DNA from: Ramlibacter humi | GTDB taxonomy: Bacteria; Pseudomonadota; Gammaproteobacteria; Burkholderiales; Burkholderiaceae_C | Assembly (NCBI RefSeq): GCF_004681975.1 | Contig: NZ_SMLK01000003.1 | Location: 62,001-126,000, forward strand | Direction: 5' to 3' | Length of the DNA: 64,000 bases | Shown here: positions 42,164-52,718 of the stretch, in pieces | Numbering within the stretch: the stretch's first letter is position 1 | Layout: each line of letters starts with the position of its first letter | Notes under the pieces: model-generated | Database searches by the model: none | What the model was told of the DNA's origin: nothing | The model's input: the letters and a program-made list of their open reading frames with translations, nothing else | Program-made: the position numbers and the translations under genes

Positions 42164-42379
42164 ATGAAAGACCAGACCCCGGGCGTGCAGCCCGAACGCA
42201 TCGACATGGACAACCCGCAGGCCCGCGTCCACTGGGCCCGCAAGCTGGACGCCAGCGAAGACCAGCTGCGCGAAGCGGTGCGCGCGGTCGGCGACCGCGC
42301 CACCGACGTGGAACTGCACCTCAAGGGCGCGCGCAGCACGACCAACTCGGACCGCGTGCACGAACTCGGCGCGAAGTGA
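42164..42379 (+). CDS. DUF3606 domain-containing small protein
   Basis: 71-residue soluble protein: MKDQTPGVQPERIDMDNPQA, then VHWARKLDASEDQLREAVRA and LHLKGARSTTNSDRV. The Trp-Leu-x-vs-x-x-x-Leu-xx-Ala-Val pattern is that of DUF3606, a small helical family of unknown function. The ATG at 42164 has AAGGAG seven bases upstream. Its stop abuts the end of convergent pyrF. Between uvrA and this gene (42021-42163) only GC-rich inverted repeats were seen. Confidence 0.8.
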   Translation: MKDQTPGVQPERIDMDNPQARVHWARKLDASEDQLREAVRAVGDRATDVELHLKGARSTTNSDRVHELGAK

Positions 42380-43204
42380 TCAGGGGCGCGAGGCGGCCAG
42401 CAGGTCGCGCGTGCGGCGCGCTTCCGCGCGCGCCGCGTCGGCGAAGTCGTCGCCGGACGACGCGTACAGGATCGCGCGCGACGAATTGACGACGATGGGC
42501 GCATCGGCGCGCCAGCCCGCGCGCACCGTGGCGGCCGCGTCGCCGCCCTGAGCGCCCACGCCGGGGATCAGCAGCGGCAGCCTGGGCGCGATGGCGCGCA
42601 CGCGCTCGATCTCCACGGGATAGGTGGCGCCCACCACCAGCCCCAGCTGGCCGTTCAGGTTCCATGGCCCCTGCGCCAGCTTCGCCACGTGCTCGTACAG
42701 CAGCGGGCTGCCTTCGATGGAGCCGAGCCGCTGGTTCTGCAGGTCGTCCCCACCGGGGTTGGACGTGCGGCACAACAGGAACGCGCCCTTGCCTTCGTAC
42801 TTCAGGTAAGGCTGCACCGAATCGAAGCCCATGAACGGCGACAGCGTCACCGCGTCGGCGCCGTAACGCTCGAAGGCTTCCACCGCGTACTGCTCCGCGG
42901 TGGAACCGATGTCGCCGCGCTTGGCGTCCAGGATCACGGGCACGTGCGGCGCGGTGCTGCGCATGTGCGCCACCAGCTTTTCCAGCTGCTGCTCCGCGCG
43001 GTGCGCGGCGAAGTAGGCGATCTGCGGCTTGAACGCGATGGCGAGGTCCGCCGTGGCGTCGACGATGCGCGCGCAGAAGTCGTAGATGCGGCCGGCGTCG
43101 CCCTTCAGCGCGCCCGGGAAGCGCTTCGGTTCCGGGTCCAGCCCCACGCACAGCATCGAGCCGTTGCGCTCCTGCGCACCCTGCAGCATCTCGAGGAAAG
43201 TCAT
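42380..43204 (-). CDS. pyrF: Orotidine 5'-phosphate decarboxylase (type 2)
   Basis: 274-residue enzyme for the last step of UMP synthesis. The catalytic Lys and Asp residues lie in [20 protein letters not shown]. The N-terminus with [14 protein letters not shown] and the block [16 protein letters not shown] mark the longer type 2 family. The ATG at 43202-43204 has TAAAAT seven bases upstream and no Shine-Dalgarno. Confidence 0.95.
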   Translation of the reverse strand: MTFLEMLQGAQERNGSMLCVGLDPEPKRFPGALKGDAGRIYDFCARIVDATADLAIAFKPQIAYFAAHRAEQQLEKLVAHMRSTAPHVPVILDAKRGDIGSTAEQYAVEAFERYGADAVTLSPFMGFDSVQPYLKYEGKGAFLLCRTSNPGGDDLQNQRLGSIEGSPLLYEHVAKLAQGPWNLNGQLGLVVGATYPVEIERVRAIAPRLPLLIPGVGAQGGDAAATVRAGWRADAPIVVNSSRAILYASSGDDFADAARAEARRTRDLLAASRP

Positions 43205-43211
43205 GCCGGCG

Positions 43212-43217
43212 ATTTTA
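43212..43217 (-). promoter_or_regulatory. Candidate -10 element of pyrF (leaderless)
   Basis: TAAAAT on the minus strand, seven bases before the pyrF ATG; no ribosome site between them. Confidence 0.45.
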
Positions 43218-43311
43218 AGGATCGCCCCGCGACTGGCCGCCGTCGTGCTGACGATGGCGGCGATCGCGTCGGTGCTGCGGCCTTTGCGGGCCGCGCGGAA
43301 AGCGGTCCAGG

Positions 43312-44163
43312 CTAGTGCTTCACCGGCGGCGAGTTGGCCACGGCCTGCTGGTAGAGGCCCATCACCTTCGGGATGTTGTCGCGCAGGCGGGCCAGGCGGT
43401 CGGCTCCGCTCGGGTGCGTGGACAGGAAGGCGGGTCCCTGGCTGCCGCCGGAAGCCTGGCCCATCTTCTCCCACAGCGTGACCGCGCCCTGCGGGTTGTA
43501 GCCCGCGCGCGCGCCCATCTCCAGGCCGACCAGGTCGGCTTCGGTTTCGTCCTCGCGCGAGAAGCGCAGCGTGATCAGCTGGGTGCCGATGTTGGCCGCC
43601 ACGTCGCCCAGCTGGCCCAGCCCGAACAGCTGCGCGCCCAGCTGCAGCAGCGTGCCCGTGCCCTGCTCCTTGGCGACGCGCGAGCGCGCGTGCTCGCGCA
43701 CGGCATGCCCGATCTCGTGCCCCACCACCATCGCGCACTCGTCGTCGGTCAGCTTCAGCTGGTCGAGCAGGCCGGTGTACACGGCGATCTTGCCGCCCGG
43801 CATGCAGAACGCGTTGATCTCCTTGCTGCCCAGCAGGTTGACTTCCCAGCGCCAGCTCTTGGCACGGTCGTTCCAGCGCAGGCTTTGCGGGATCAGGCGC
43901 GAAGCGATGTAGCGAAGCCGCTGCAGCTGCGGGTAGTTGTCCGGCGCCAGCGCGCCCTGCTGCTTGGCCTGCGCCAGCATCTGCGAATACTGCTGCGCGG
44001 CGGCGGCCTCGATCTCCTCGGCGGGCACCAGGCTGCGCGCCTTCGAGGGCGGGCCGACGTCCACCTGCGCGAGGGCCGACTGCGTGGCCGCCACACCGGC
44101 CAGGGCAAGGAAGCCGCGGCGCGGCATCCACGGGGAGGTGCGGGCGTAGCAGAGCTGGCACAT
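43312..44163 (-). CDS. M48 family zinc metalloprotease, exported
   Basis: 283-residue protease of the M48 (BepA/LoiP/YggG-like) group. The zinc motif is [16 protein letters not shown] and the third ligand Glu is in [13 protein letters not shown] Tat-like signal [13 protein letters not shown] is followed by SALAQ, so it should act in the periplasm. The start at [11 protein letters not shown] was chosen because TATTAT lies six bases before it; the internal MPRRGF (44127) is the alternative. It is divergent from the AmpG-like gene. Such proteases handle misfolded outer-membrane proteins. Confidence 0.85.
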   Translation of the reverse strand: MCQLCYARTSPWMPRRGFLALAGVAATQSALAQVDVGPPSKARSLVPAEEIEAAAAQQYSQMLAQAKQQGALAPDNYPQLQRLRYIASRLIPQSLRWNDRAKSWRWEVNLLGSKEINAFCMPGGKIAVYTGLLDQLKLTDDECAMVVGHEIGHAVREHARSRVAKEQGTGTLLQLGAQLFGLGQLGDVAANIGTQLITLRFSREDETEADLVGLEMGARAGYNPQGAVTLWEKMGQASGGSQGPAFLSTHPSGADRLARLRDNIPKVMGLYQQAVANSPPVKH

Positions 44164-44169
44164 GCGGCA

Positions 44170-44175
44170 ATAATA
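44170..44175 (-). promoter_or_regulatory. Candidate -10 element of the M48 protease gene (leaderless)
   Basis: TATTAT on the minus strand, six bases before the chosen ATG; it supports the MCQLCY start. Confidence 0.45.
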
Positions 44176-44194
44176 AACAGGCACACCCCAGCAG

Positions 44195-45553
44195 ATGTCA
44201 GACAACGTCCCCCCGCCGCCTCAGACGAGCCGCCCCGCGGGCTGGGCCGCCAGCTTCAAGGTCTATCTCGAACCGCCCACCCTGCGCATGCTCGCGCTCG
44301 GGTTCTCGGCCGGCCTGCCGCTGCTCCTGGTCCTGGGCACCCTCAGCTACCGCCTGCGCGAAGCGGGCGTGGACCTCGCCACCATCGGCTACCTGTCGTG
44401 GGTCGGCCTCGCGTACGCCTTCAAGTGGGCCTGGGCGCCGCTGGTGGACCGTCTCCCCCTGCCGGTGCTGACGCGCACGCTGGGCCGGCGAAGAAGCTGG
44501 CTGCTGCTGTCGCAGCTGGGCATCGTCGCCGGCCTGTGCGGCATGGCCTGGTTCGACCCCAAGATCGACCGCACGGCCGTCGCGCTGTGCGCACTGGCGG
44601 TCGCGTTCGCGTCGGCCACCCAGGACATCGCGCTGGATGCGTTCCGCATCGAGTCGGCCGACGTCAACCGGCAAGGCGCGCTGGCCGCGGCGTACCAGAC
44701 CGGCTACCGGCTGGCGATGATCTGGGCCGGCGCCGGCGTGTTCTGGGTCGCCGCGCGGGCCGAAGTGCCGGGCGTCACCGGCTACCAGCACGAAGCCTGG
44801 CGCACCGCGTACTTCGCGATGGCGTCGTCGATGGTGGTCGGCGTGCTCACCGTGCTGCTGTCGCCCGAGCCCATGCGGCGCGAACTGCCGCCCGCGCGCG
44901 ACGCGGCGCAATGGCTGCGGGATACCGTGGTGGAGCCCTTCGCCGATTTCCTGCGGCGCTACGGCACACAGGCCGTGGTCGTGCTGGCACTCATCGCCAT
45001 CTACCGCATCAGCGACGTCGTGATGGGCATCATGGCCAACCCGTTCTATGCCGACATGGGCTACACCAAGGATGAGGTCGCGGCGGTGACCAAGGTGTTC
45101 GGCGTCATCATGACCCTGGCCGGCACCTTTGTCGGCGGCATCCTCGCGCTGCGGCTGGGCGTCATGCGGGTGATGATGCTGGGCGCCGCGCTCAGCGCCG
45201 GCAGCAACCTGCTGTTCGCCTGGCTGGGCACGCGCGGCCACGACGTCGGCGCGCTGGTGGCCGTGATCTCCGCGGACAACCTCTCATCGGGCATCGCCTC
45301 CGCCGCGTTCATCGCCTACCTGTCCAGCCTGACGAACGTCAACTACTCGGCCACGCAGTACGCGCTGTTCAGCTCCATCATGCTGCTGCTGCCCAAGTGG
45401 CTGGCCGGGTTCTCCGGCCGGTACGTGGAAGCCTTCGGCTACAGCCACTTCTTCCTGGCCACCGCCTGCCTGGGCCTGCCGGTGCTGGTGCTGGTGTGGC
45501 TGGCGGGGCGGGTGCGCGCCGCGCCGGCGCAGGTGGCTACCGCTTCGCCCTGA
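44195..45553 (+). CDS. AmpG-like muropeptide MFS transporter
   Basis: 452-residue inner-membrane carrier with about 12-14 helices. Typical AmpG blocks are [50 protein letters not shown] and YKISD-type [20 protein letters not shown]. AmpG brings anhydro-muropeptides back into the cell during wall recycling. It overlaps the convergent ligase gene by 17 bp at the 3' ends. Confidence 0.88.
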   Translation: MSDNVPPPPQTSRPAGWAASFKVYLEPPTLRMLALGFSAGLPLLLVLGTLSYRLREAGVDLATIGYLSWVGLAYAFKWAWAPLVDRLPLPVLTRTLGRRRSWLLLSQLGIVAGLCGMAWFDPKIDRTAVALCALAVAFASATQDIALDAFRIESADVNRQGALAAAYQTGYRLAMIWAGAGVFWVAARAEVPGVTGYQHEAWRTAYFAMASSMVVGVLTVLLSPEPMRRELPPARDAAQWLRDTVVEPFADFLRRYGTQAVVVLALIAIYRISDVVMGIMANPFYADMGYTKDEVAAVTKVFGVIMTLAGTFVGGILALRLGVMRVMMLGAALSAGSNLLFAWLGTRGHDVGALVAVISADNLSSGIASAAFIAYLSSLTNVNYSATQYALFSSIMLLLPKWLAGFSGRYVEAFGYSHFFLATACLGLPVLVLVWLAGRVRAAPAQVATASP

Positions 45554-47006
45554 GCAGCGCGGCCAGCTGCGTGCGCTGCACCTTGCCCAGCGCGGTCTTC
45601 GGCAACTGCTCCACGCGCACCCAGTGGCGCGGCAGCTTGAACTTCGCGATGCGTTGCGCCAGGTAGGCCCGCAGCTCTTCGTCGGTGACGGACGAACCCT
45701 CGCGCAGCACCACCGCGATGGCCGCCGCTTCGCCCCAGTCAGGGTCGGGGACACCGAATGCGGCGCATTCCGCAACATCCGGGTGCTCCGACAGCGGCGC
45801 CTCGATTTCGGCCGGATGGATGTTCTCGCCGCCCGAGATGATCAGCTCTTTCGACCGGCCCACGATGGTGTAGCTGCCGTCCGCGGCCTGCCGCGCCAGG
45901 TCGCCGGTGTTGAACCAGCCTTCGGCGTCGCAGGCGGCCTGGTCGGGCCAGTAGCGGCGCACGATGTTGGGCCCGCGCAGCCACAGGTCGCCGCCGGACG
46001 CGACGGCCAGCCGCGCCTCCACCCCCGGCGCGGGCCAGCCGCAGCTGCCGACGTGGTTCATGGCGTGTTCAGGCTGGAGCGCGATGGAGAACGGTCCCGT
46101 TTCGGTGGCGCCGTACACGTTGCAGACCGGCACCCCGCGCGCATGGAAGGCGTGCACCAGCGGCGCGGGCAGCAGGCTGGAACCGGCCCACACCGCGCGC
46201 AGGCCGGACAGCGGCGCCCCGGCCCAGCGCGGATGTTCGATGAGTGCTTTCATCGTCGCCGGCACTTGCAGCGTGAGCGTCGGCGCGAAAGTCTCGAGCG
46301 AATCGAACACCGCGTCGGGCGCGAAGCGCGCGTGCAACTGCACCTGCGCGCCCGCGTACAGCGCGGGCAGCGTCTGGATGCACAGGCCGCCGACGTGGAA
46401 CAGCGGCAGCACGGTGAGCACGCGGTCGTCGGGCGTCATGCGCTGCACCAGCGACGCGATGCGCATGTTGGCCAGCAGGTTGCCCTGCGTGTGCACCGCG
46501 GCCTTGGGCCGGCTGGTGGTGCCGGACGTGTAGACCAGCAGCACCGCCGCGTCGTCGCCGGAATGGTCCGGTGCGGGCGGGCCGCTGCCTTCCAGCTCGC
46601 CAACGGGATGTAGCGCCAGTCCGTATTTGGCAGCGAGCTCTCGCGCGGCGGCTTCGAACGAATCGTCGTGCACCAGGCGCAGCGGCCCGCATTCGGCCAG
46701 CTGCGCCGACCACTCCGCCGGCGCCAGCCGGAAATTCAGCGGCAGCAGGATGGCGCCCAGGCGCGCCAGCGCGAACAGCAGTGCCAGTTGCGCCACATGG
46801 TTGAGTCCGAGCCAGGCCACGCGGTCGCCGGACCGCACGCCCCACTCGTGCCACAAGCGCCCCGCCAGCGCATCGGACCAGGCCGCCAGCTCGCCGCAGG
46901 TGAAGGTGCGGCCCTCGAACCGCAGCGCGGGCGCATCGGCCTGATGCGCCGCGTGGTGCGCCGGCACCGCGGACAGCGAGGTGGGTTCGGAACCGGCAAC
47001 GGCCAT
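45537..47006 (-). CDS. Class I adenylate-forming acyl-CoA ligase
   Basis: 489-residue AMP-forming ligase. Motifs: AVLLVYTSGTTSRPKAAVHT, NVYGATETGPFS, the hinge IVGRSKELIISGGENIHPAE and the catalytic Lys in LPKTALGKVQRTQ. It resembles MenE and short-chain or aromatic acyl-CoA ligases; no menaquinone genes are near, so the substrate is open. TAAAGT lies seven bases before the ATG at 47004-47006. It is divergent from the two-component system. Confidence 0.87.
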   Translation of the reverse strand: MAVAGSEPTSLSAVPAHHAAHQADAPALRFEGRTFTCGELAAWSDALAGRLWHEWGVRSGDRVAWLGLNHVAQLALLFALARLGAILLPLNFRLAPAEWSAQLAECGPLRLVHDDSFEAAARELAAKYGLALHPVGELEGSGPPAPDHSGDDAAVLLVYTSGTTSRPKAAVHTQGNLLANMRIASLVQRMTPDDRVLTVLPLFHVGGLCIQTLPALYAGAQVQLHARFAPDAVFDSLETFAPTLTLQVPATMKALIEHPRWAGAPLSGLRAVWAGSSLLPAPLVHAFHARGVPVCNVYGATETGPFSIALQPEHAMNHVGSCGWPAPGVEARLAVASGGDLWLRGPNIVRRYWPDQAACDAEGWFNTGDLARQAADGSYTIVGRSKELIISGGENIHPAEIEAPLSEHPDVAECAAFGVPDPDWGEAAAIAVVLREGSSVTDEELRAYLAQRIAKFKLPRHWVRVEQLPKTALGKVQRTQLAALLRAKR

Positions 47007-47013
47007 TTACCTA

Positions 47014-47019
47014 ACTTTA
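47014..47019 (-). promoter_or_regulatory. Candidate -10 element of the acyl-CoA ligase gene (leaderless)
   Basis: TAAAGT on the minus strand, seven bases before the ligase ATG. Confidence 0.35.
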
Positions 47020-47079
47020 CCGCTGGGACAAGCCCCTTTGCCGCGGCCCCCGGATGCTCACCGTGGCAGCACCTGTGAC

Positions 47080-47085
47080 TACCAT
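47080..47085 (+). promoter_or_regulatory. Candidate -10 element of the response-regulator gene
   Basis: TACCAT six bases before the ATG at 47092; a weak match but with the same spacing as the other leaderless candidates. Confidence 0.3.
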
Positions 47086-47091
47086 AGCCCC

Positions 47092-47802
<711 letters not shown>

Positions 47803-47808
47803 CGAAGA

Positions 47809-48993
47809 ATGAAGTTGCGCCTGCCGCTGTACCTGCGGGTCTGGCTCGCGGTCATCGCCGCCGTGGCCGTGCTCACCATCGCCTTCGGCGCCCTGTGGCA
47901 GGCCTATCGCGAGCAGGTGCGCAGCGAGCAAAGCACGCCGCCGCGCGAGATCATCCTGCGCAACGAAGCCGGCGACGTGCTCGGCCAAGGCACCCTGCAG
48001 CGGCCCCGCGTGCCGGGCCAGGGCCTGGTGATCGACGTGCCGATGAAGGACGGGCGCACGATCGTCGTGCAGATCCCGCCGCGGCCGCGCCGCGCGGGCG
48101 AAGGGCCTCCGGGCGTCGGGCCGTTCCTGCCGGGCGGCCCCACCGGGTTGTTCTGGTTGCTGGGCATCGTGGCCATCGCCGTCGTCATCGCCACCTATCC
48201 GTTCATCCGGCGCCTGACGCACCGGCTGGAGAACCTGCGCACCGGCGTCGAGCGCTGGGGCGAAGGCGACCTGGCCGCGCGCGTCGACCAGAGCGGCACC
48301 GACGAGGTCGCCTTCCTCGCCGCCCGCTTCAACCACGCGGCCGAACGCGTGGAGACGCTGGTCAAGAGCCACAAGTCGCTGCTGGCCAACGCGTCGCACG
48401 AGCTGCGCTCGCCGCTGGCGCGCATCCGCATGGGCATGGAACTGATGGACGGCCCGCCCACGCCCACGCAGCGGCAGGAGATCCTGCGCAGCATCGCCGA
48501 ACTCGACCAACTGATCGACGAGATCCTGCTGGCCAGCCGGCTGGACGCGCGCGAAAGCGACGTCGGCACCTTCGAGCCGGTGGACCTCACCGGGCTGGCC
48601 GCGGAAGAAAGCGCGCGCTCGGGCGCCGAGCTGGTCATCGACGGCGGCGAGGTGGTGCAGGCCAACGGCGTGGTCAAGCTGCTGCGCCGCGCGGTGCGCA
48701 ACCTGCTGGAGAACGCGCGGCGCTACACCACCGGTCCGGTGGAGATCGACGTGCGCCGCGAAGGCGGATACGCGGTGGTGCGCGTGGCCGACCGCGGCCC
48801 GGGCGTGCCGCCGCCGCAGCGCGAACGCATCTTCGAACCGTTCTACCGCCTGCCCGGCGCCAGTGAGCGCGAAGGCGGCGTGGGCCTGGGTCTGGCGCTG
48901 GTGCGGTCCATCGCGCAGCGCCACCACGGCACGGTGCATTGCGAAGACCGCGAAGGCGGCGGTGCGGTGTTCGTGCTGCGGTTGCCGGCGTAA
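47809..48993 (+). CDS. Sensor histidine kinase
   Basis: 394-residue inner-membrane kinase, partner of the preceding regulator. Helix 1 is about 8-30 (LRVWLAVIAAVAVLTIAFGA). A short periplasmic region of about 80 residues, with a Pro/Arg-rich end (PPRPRRAGEGPPGV), comes before helix 2 (TGLFWLLGIVAIAVVIATYP). HAMP follows, then the His box NASHELRSPLARIRMG, N box NLLENARRYTT, G1 VADRGPGVP and G2 GGVGLGLALVRS. Confidence 0.93.
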   Translation: MKLRLPLYLRVWLAVIAAVAVLTIAFGALWQAYREQVRSEQSTPPREIILRNEAGDVLGQGTLQRPRVPGQGLVIDVPMKDGRTIVVQIPPRPRRAGEGPPGVGPFLPGGPTGLFWLLGIVAIAVVIATYPFIRRLTHRLENLRTGVERWGEGDLAARVDQSGTDEVAFLAARFNHAAERVETLVKSHKSLLANASHELRSPLARIRMGMELMDGPPTPTQRQEILRSIAELDQLIDEILLASRLDARESDVGTFEPVDLTGLAAEESARSGAELVIDGGEVVQANGVVKLLRRAVRNLLENARRYTTGPVEIDVRREGGYAVVRVADRGPGVPPPQRERIFEPFYRLPGASEREGGVGLGLALVRSIAQRHHGTVHCEDREGGGAVFVLRLPA

Positions 48994-48997
48994 TCGC

Positions 48998-49615
48998 TCA
49001 GAGCGGGAACGGGCGCATGGCCTCGCCCGACGAGGCCTGCGCCGGCGTGCGGGCCACGTTCATCACCCAGTTGACCATCGCGAAATAGCCCACCAGCGAG
49101 GCCAGCTCCACCACGCCCTGCTCGCCGAACTGCTTCACCGCGCGGCCGTAGGTGAGGTCGCTGACCCCGTTGGTGTTCAGCAGCTCCTGCGTGAAGTCCA
49201 GTGCCAGGGCTTCGTCGTCCTTCAGGCCGGACGAGGGCCGCGCGCCCTGGCGCAGCGCGTCGATCGCGCCGGCGTCGACGCCGGCCTTGATGGCCAGCGG
49301 CGCATGCATGTGCCATTCGAACTGGTTGCCCACGTGGCGCGCGGTGGCGCAGGTGCACAGCTCGCGCACGCGCGCGTCCAGCACGCTTTCGAAGCGCAGG
49401 TACTCGCCCACCTTCGCCACGCGGTCCAGAAGCTTTGGGCTTTGCATTAGCGGCAGAAAGGGACCGAACACGCCCTTGCGCGGGCTGTCGATCAGCGCCT
49501 GCGCGGCGGCGCGCTGCTCCGGCGTCATCTTCTCCGCCGGCGGCAGCGGCAGGCGTTCGGTCCAGGGCTGGGTGGAACCTTGGCGCAGCGCGTCGGGGAC
49601 ACTGGATTCAGGCAT
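48998..49615 (-). CDS. Carboxymuconolactone decarboxylase family protein
   Basis: 205-residue protein of the CMD/AhpD-like fold. The core includes LCTCATARHVGNQFEWHMHA and FGEQGVVELASLVGYFAMVN. The exact function is not known; members range from decarboxylases to peroxidase-like proteins. The Cys-x-Cys here (CTC) is in the position of the family's reactive cysteine region but AhpD's CxxC is absent. GAGGAG precedes the ATG, which overlaps the stop of the MFS gene by eight bases. Confidence 0.85.
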   Translation of the reverse strand: MPESSVPDALRQGSTQPWTERLPLPPAEKMTPEQRAAAQALIDSPRKGVFGPFLPLMQSPKLLDRVAKVGEYLRFESVLDARVRELCTCATARHVGNQFEWHMHAPLAIKAGVDAGAIDALRQGARPSSGLKDDEALALDFTQELLNTNGVSDLTYGRAVKQFGEQGVVELASLVGYFAMVNWVMNVARTPAQASSGEAMRPFPL

Positions 49616-50807
49616 GTCGCTTCTCCTCTGAAATGGAAACGGTGGGCGCGGTCTCGCGCCACAGCCACACGGCGCTGGCGACCAGCACCACCGCGCCGGC
49701 CTGCAGCGCCAGCGTCAAGCCGTGCGCGGGCGACAGCTGCAGCAGCAGCGACGAAGCCACCGGGCCCGCGATCTGGCCCAGCGCGAAAGCGGCGGTCATG
49801 CGGCCGACCGCGGCCGTCGCGTTGCCCGGAGTGCGCGCGCGGATCTCCTGGATGCCGGCCAGCGTGACGACCATGAAGGTGCCGCCGACCAGCAGCGCCG
49901 ACAGCGCGATGGTCACGCTGCCCAGCCACAGGCTGGGCAGCAGCACGCCGGCGGCCATCAGCGCGTGCGACACCGCCCACACCTGCAGACGGGAGTAACG
50001 CTGGAGCACGCGCGCGGCGACCAGCGTCGAGATGGCGGCCGTGATGCCGAACACCGGCCACGCCAGGCCGAAGAGTTTGGGGTCCTGCACGATGGAGCGC
50101 GCCATCACGGGCAGGAACGTCGCGGGCAGGATGTAGCCGAAGCCCAGCACGGCATAGCAAAGCACCAGGCCGCGATGGCGGCTGGTTGCTTGCGCGGGGC
50201 CGGCACTGGCGGTTGCCGCTGCGGCAGGCGGCAGCTTTGCCAGCACAAGGAGCACCGGCACGGAAAGCACCACGGCCAGTGCGCCCAGCTGCAGCCACAT
50301 CAGCTGAGCCTGCCAGCCGGCCGAGCCAGCCACCAGGCAATACAGCCCCGCCAATGCAATGCCACCGCCCACACCCGAATAGAACGCGCTGCTCCACGCG
50401 GCCGCACCACGCGCTGCCAGCGCCGACAAACACCACAGGCTGGTGCCGACAAAAGCCCATGCACTGGCGCCTCCCGCCAGGAAGCGCAGCAGCGCCCACC
50501 AGGCCAGCGGGCCCTGCAGCGCCATCGCCGCGGTCAGCGCCGCCGTGGACAGCAACGCGACGACGGCCAGGCGCGCCGCCGGCCAGCCGGTGCGCGCGGC
50601 GATCAGCGCGCCCGCCAGGTAGCCCGCGTAGTTGGCCGCGGCCAGCCAGCCGCCGCCGCCCACGTCCAGCTGCCCGGCCTGCACCATGAGCGGCAGCATG
50701 GGCGTGAAGGCGAAGCGGCCGATGCCCATCGCGACGGCCAGCGACAGCAGCCCGGCCACGCCCAGGGCCCAGGCGGGAAGCGGTTTCGGTTCGGCGGCGT
50801 TTGCCAT
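49608..50807 (-). CDS. YbfB/YjiJ family MFS transporter
   Basis: 399-residue carrier with about 12 helices. The family block LLSLAVAMGIGRFAFTPMLP is in helix 1, and NYAGYLAGALIAAR follows. Substrate unknown. It overlaps the CMD gene by eight bases, so the two form an operon, and it is divergent from a LysR gene that likely controls it. Confidence 0.88.
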   Translation of the reverse strand: MANAAEPKPLPAWALGVAGLLSLAVAMGIGRFAFTPMLPLMVQAGQLDVGGGGWLAAANYAGYLAGALIAARTGWPAARLAVVALLSTAALTAAMALQGPLAWWALLRFLAGGASAWAFVGTSLWCLSALAARGAAAWSSAFYSGVGGGIALAGLYCLVAGSAGWQAQLMWLQLGALAVVLSVPVLLVLAKLPPAAAATASAGPAQATSRHRGLVLCYAVLGFGYILPATFLPVMARSIVQDPKLFGLAWPVFGITAAISTLVAARVLQRYSRLQVWAVSHALMAAGVLLPSLWLGSVTIALSALLVGGTFMVVTLAGIQEIRARTPGNATAAVGRMTAAFALGQIAGPVASSLLLQLSPAHGLTLALQAGAVVLVASAVWLWRETAPTVSISEEKRHA

Positions 50808-50873
50808 GGCGGGCCATTACAACCAGAATGACCCTCACGCACAAATGAATTTTTCGGAAAGAACATTCTCGCC
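50808..50873. promoter_or_regulatory. Divergent MFS/LysR control region
   Basis: 66 bp, AT-richer than its surroundings. GAAT at about 50847 and ATTC at about 50865 frame an imperfect dyad around TTTTTCGGAAAGAA, the kind of T-N11-A site LysR regulators bind. It probably serves both genes. Confidence 0.4.
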
Positions 50874-51734
50874 ATGAGAACGATCGACCTGGACTCGCTG
50901 GAGATCTTCCGCGCCGTGGTGCAGGAAGGCGGCATCAACCGCGCGGCCGGCAAGCTGGGCCGCGTTCAATCGAACGTCACCACGCGCATCAAGCAGCTGG
51001 AAGAGCGCCTGGGCCTGCCGCTCTTCCGCCGGCAAGGCCGCGGCATCGTGCTGTCGCCCGAAGGCGAAGTGCTGATGTCGTACACGCAGCGCCTGTTCCG
51101 CCTGGCCGAGGAAGCGGAGAGCGAGCTGCGCACCGGCCAGCCCATGGGCGCCTTCCGCATCGGTTCGCTGGAGAGCACCGCCGGCAGCCGCCTGGCGCCC
51201 ATCCTGTCGAAGTACCACCGCCAGTACCCGGCCGTGGTGGTGGAACTGGCCACCGGCACCACCGGCGCACTCATCCAGCGCGTGACCAACTTCGAACTGG
51301 AAGCGGCGTTCGTCTCCGAGCCCTTCAGCGCGCCGGGCCTGTCGTCGCGGAAGGTGTTCGAGGAAGAGCTGGTGCTCATCACGCCGCGCGACATCCCGGA
51401 AGTGCGGCGCGCCGCCGACCTGCAGGGGCTGACGCTCATCGCTTTCGCCACCGGCTGCTCGTACCGCAAGCGCGTGGAAGAGTGGCTGGGCGCGTCGGCG
51501 GTGATGCCCGCTCGCACACTGGAGTTCGCGTCGTACCAGGCCATGATCGCCTGCGTGGCGGCGGGCACCGGCTTCGCCATCGTGCCGAAATCGCTGCTGG
51601 CCTCGCTGCGCTCGGGTGCGGAGGTGCGCCAGCACGAACTGCCCGCGCGCTTCCGCCGCAACCACACGCACCTGGTGTGGAACGGCACGCCCTCCACAGC
51701 GCTGGAGCGGCTTCAGGCGTTGCTGGCGGCCTGA
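50874..51734 (+). CDS. LysR family transcriptional regulator
   Basis: 286-residue regulator. The N-terminal helix-turn-helix reads SLEIFRAVVQEGGINRAAGK and RVQSNVTTRIKQLEERLGLP. The effector domain follows, with PMGAFRIGSLESTAGSRLAP and YQAMIACVAAGTGFAIVPKS. It is divergent from the MFS/CMD operon, the usual target arrangement. Its end overlaps convergent waaF by 22 bp. Confidence 0.92.
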   Translation: MRTIDLDSLEIFRAVVQEGGINRAAGKLGRVQSNVTTRIKQLEERLGLPLFRRQGRGIVLSPEGEVLMSYTQRLFRLAEEAESELRTGQPMGAFRIGSLESTAGSRLAPILSKYHRQYPAVVVELATGTTGALIQRVTNFELEAAFVSEPFSAPGLSSRKVFEEELVLITPRDIPEVRRAADLQGLTLIAFATGCSYRKRVEEWLGASAVMPARTLEFASYQAMIACVAAGTGFAIVPKSLLASLRSGAEVRQHELPARFRRNHTHLVWNGTPSTALERLQALLAA

Positions 51735-52714
51735 AGCAGGGCCGACACGCGCGCCGGCGCCAGGTCGCGCAGGCAGCGGTGGTGCCCCAGCGGGCACTCG
51801 CGCGCGAAGCACGGCGCGCAATCCAGCGGCGGCTGGTATTGCGGGTCTTCCTTCAGCCACACGATGGTGGCGCGGTCGTTCAGCGGCGGCGTGTGGTGCG
51901 GGCTGGACGAACCGAACAGCGCCACCTGCGGCAAACCGAAGGCGGCCGCCACGTGCATCAGGCCCGAGTCGTTGCTGGCCATCGCGCGCGCGCCGGCGAT
52001 CAGCGCGAACGCTTCCGCCAGCGACGTGCGGCCCGCCAGGTTGCGCGCGTTGGGCGCGGCCTGCGCGATCTCTTCGCACACCGGCGAGTCCTTGCCGGAC
52101 CCCAGCAGCAGCACCGGCTGCGGCCAGGCCGCGGCGACCTGCGCGTAGTGCTCGGCGGGCCAGCGCTTGGACGGGCCGAACTCCGCGCCCGGCGCGAACA
52201 CCACGTACCCGCCGCGTTGCAGGCCTTGCGCCGCCAGCGCCGCTTCGATGGCCTCCGGAGGCAGGTGCAGAGCGGGCCGGTCGTGTTCCAGCCCTTCGCG
52301 ATCGCCGCTCAATGCCGAATAGAACGCCACCATCGGCGGCCGGTTCTTCGGATTCTTGAGCCGGTGCGTGAGCAGCCCCACGCGCGCTTCGCCCAGATAG
52401 CCGACGCGGCGCGGGATGCCTGACAGGAAAGGCAGCAGCGCGCTCTTCAGCGAATTGGGCAGCACGTAAGCCGCGTCGAAGCGGCCGTGCAGCTCGCGCC
52501 CCAGGCGCCGGCGCGCGGCCCATTGCAGGCCGCCATGCTGGAAAGGAAACTCGATGACCTCGTCGACCTGCGGCATCGCGCGGTAGACCGGCGCCACCCA
52601 GGGCACCGCGCCCACCGTCAGCCGCTCACCGTGCGCGTGCAGCCGCCGCAGCAGCGGCTCGGTCATCACGGCATCGCCGATCCATTGCGGGGCGATGACC
52701 AGCGACCGGGTCAC
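51713..52714 (-). CDS. waaF: Lipopolysaccharide heptosyltransferase II
   Basis: 333-residue GT9 glycosyltransferase that adds the second heptose to the LPS inner core. It starts TRSLVIAPQWIGDAVMTEPL, then VLPNSLKSALLPFLSGIPRR, VFAPGAEFGPSKRWPAEHYA and ASNDSGLMHVAAAFGLPQVA, all typical of WaaF. The start is a GTG at 52712-52714, four bases after the zinc-finger gene stop. Confidence 0.93.
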   Translation of the reverse strand: MTRSLVIAPQWIGDAVMTEPLLRRLHAHGERLTVGAVPWVAPVYRAMPQVDEVIEFPFQHGGLQWAARRRLGRELHGRFDAAYVLPNSLKSALLPFLSGIPRRVGYLGEARVGLLTHRLKNPKNRPPMVAFYSALSGDREGLEHDRPALHLPPEAIEAALAAQGLQRGGYVVFAPGAEFGPSKRWPAEHYAQVAAAWPQPVLLLGSGKDSPVCEEIAQAAPNARNLAGRTSLAEAFALIAGARAMASNDSGLMHVAAAFGLPQVALFGSSSPHHTPPLNDRATIVWLKEDPQYQPPLDCAPCFARECPLGHHRCLRDLAPARVSALLQAASNA

Positions 52715-52718
52715 GGGA

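Noticed and set aside
43203-43481. Plus-strand frame starting [20 protein letters not shown] across the pyrF/M48 gap
   Set aside because: It looks briefly like a signal peptide but then reads antisense through the M48 gene and has no ribosome site.
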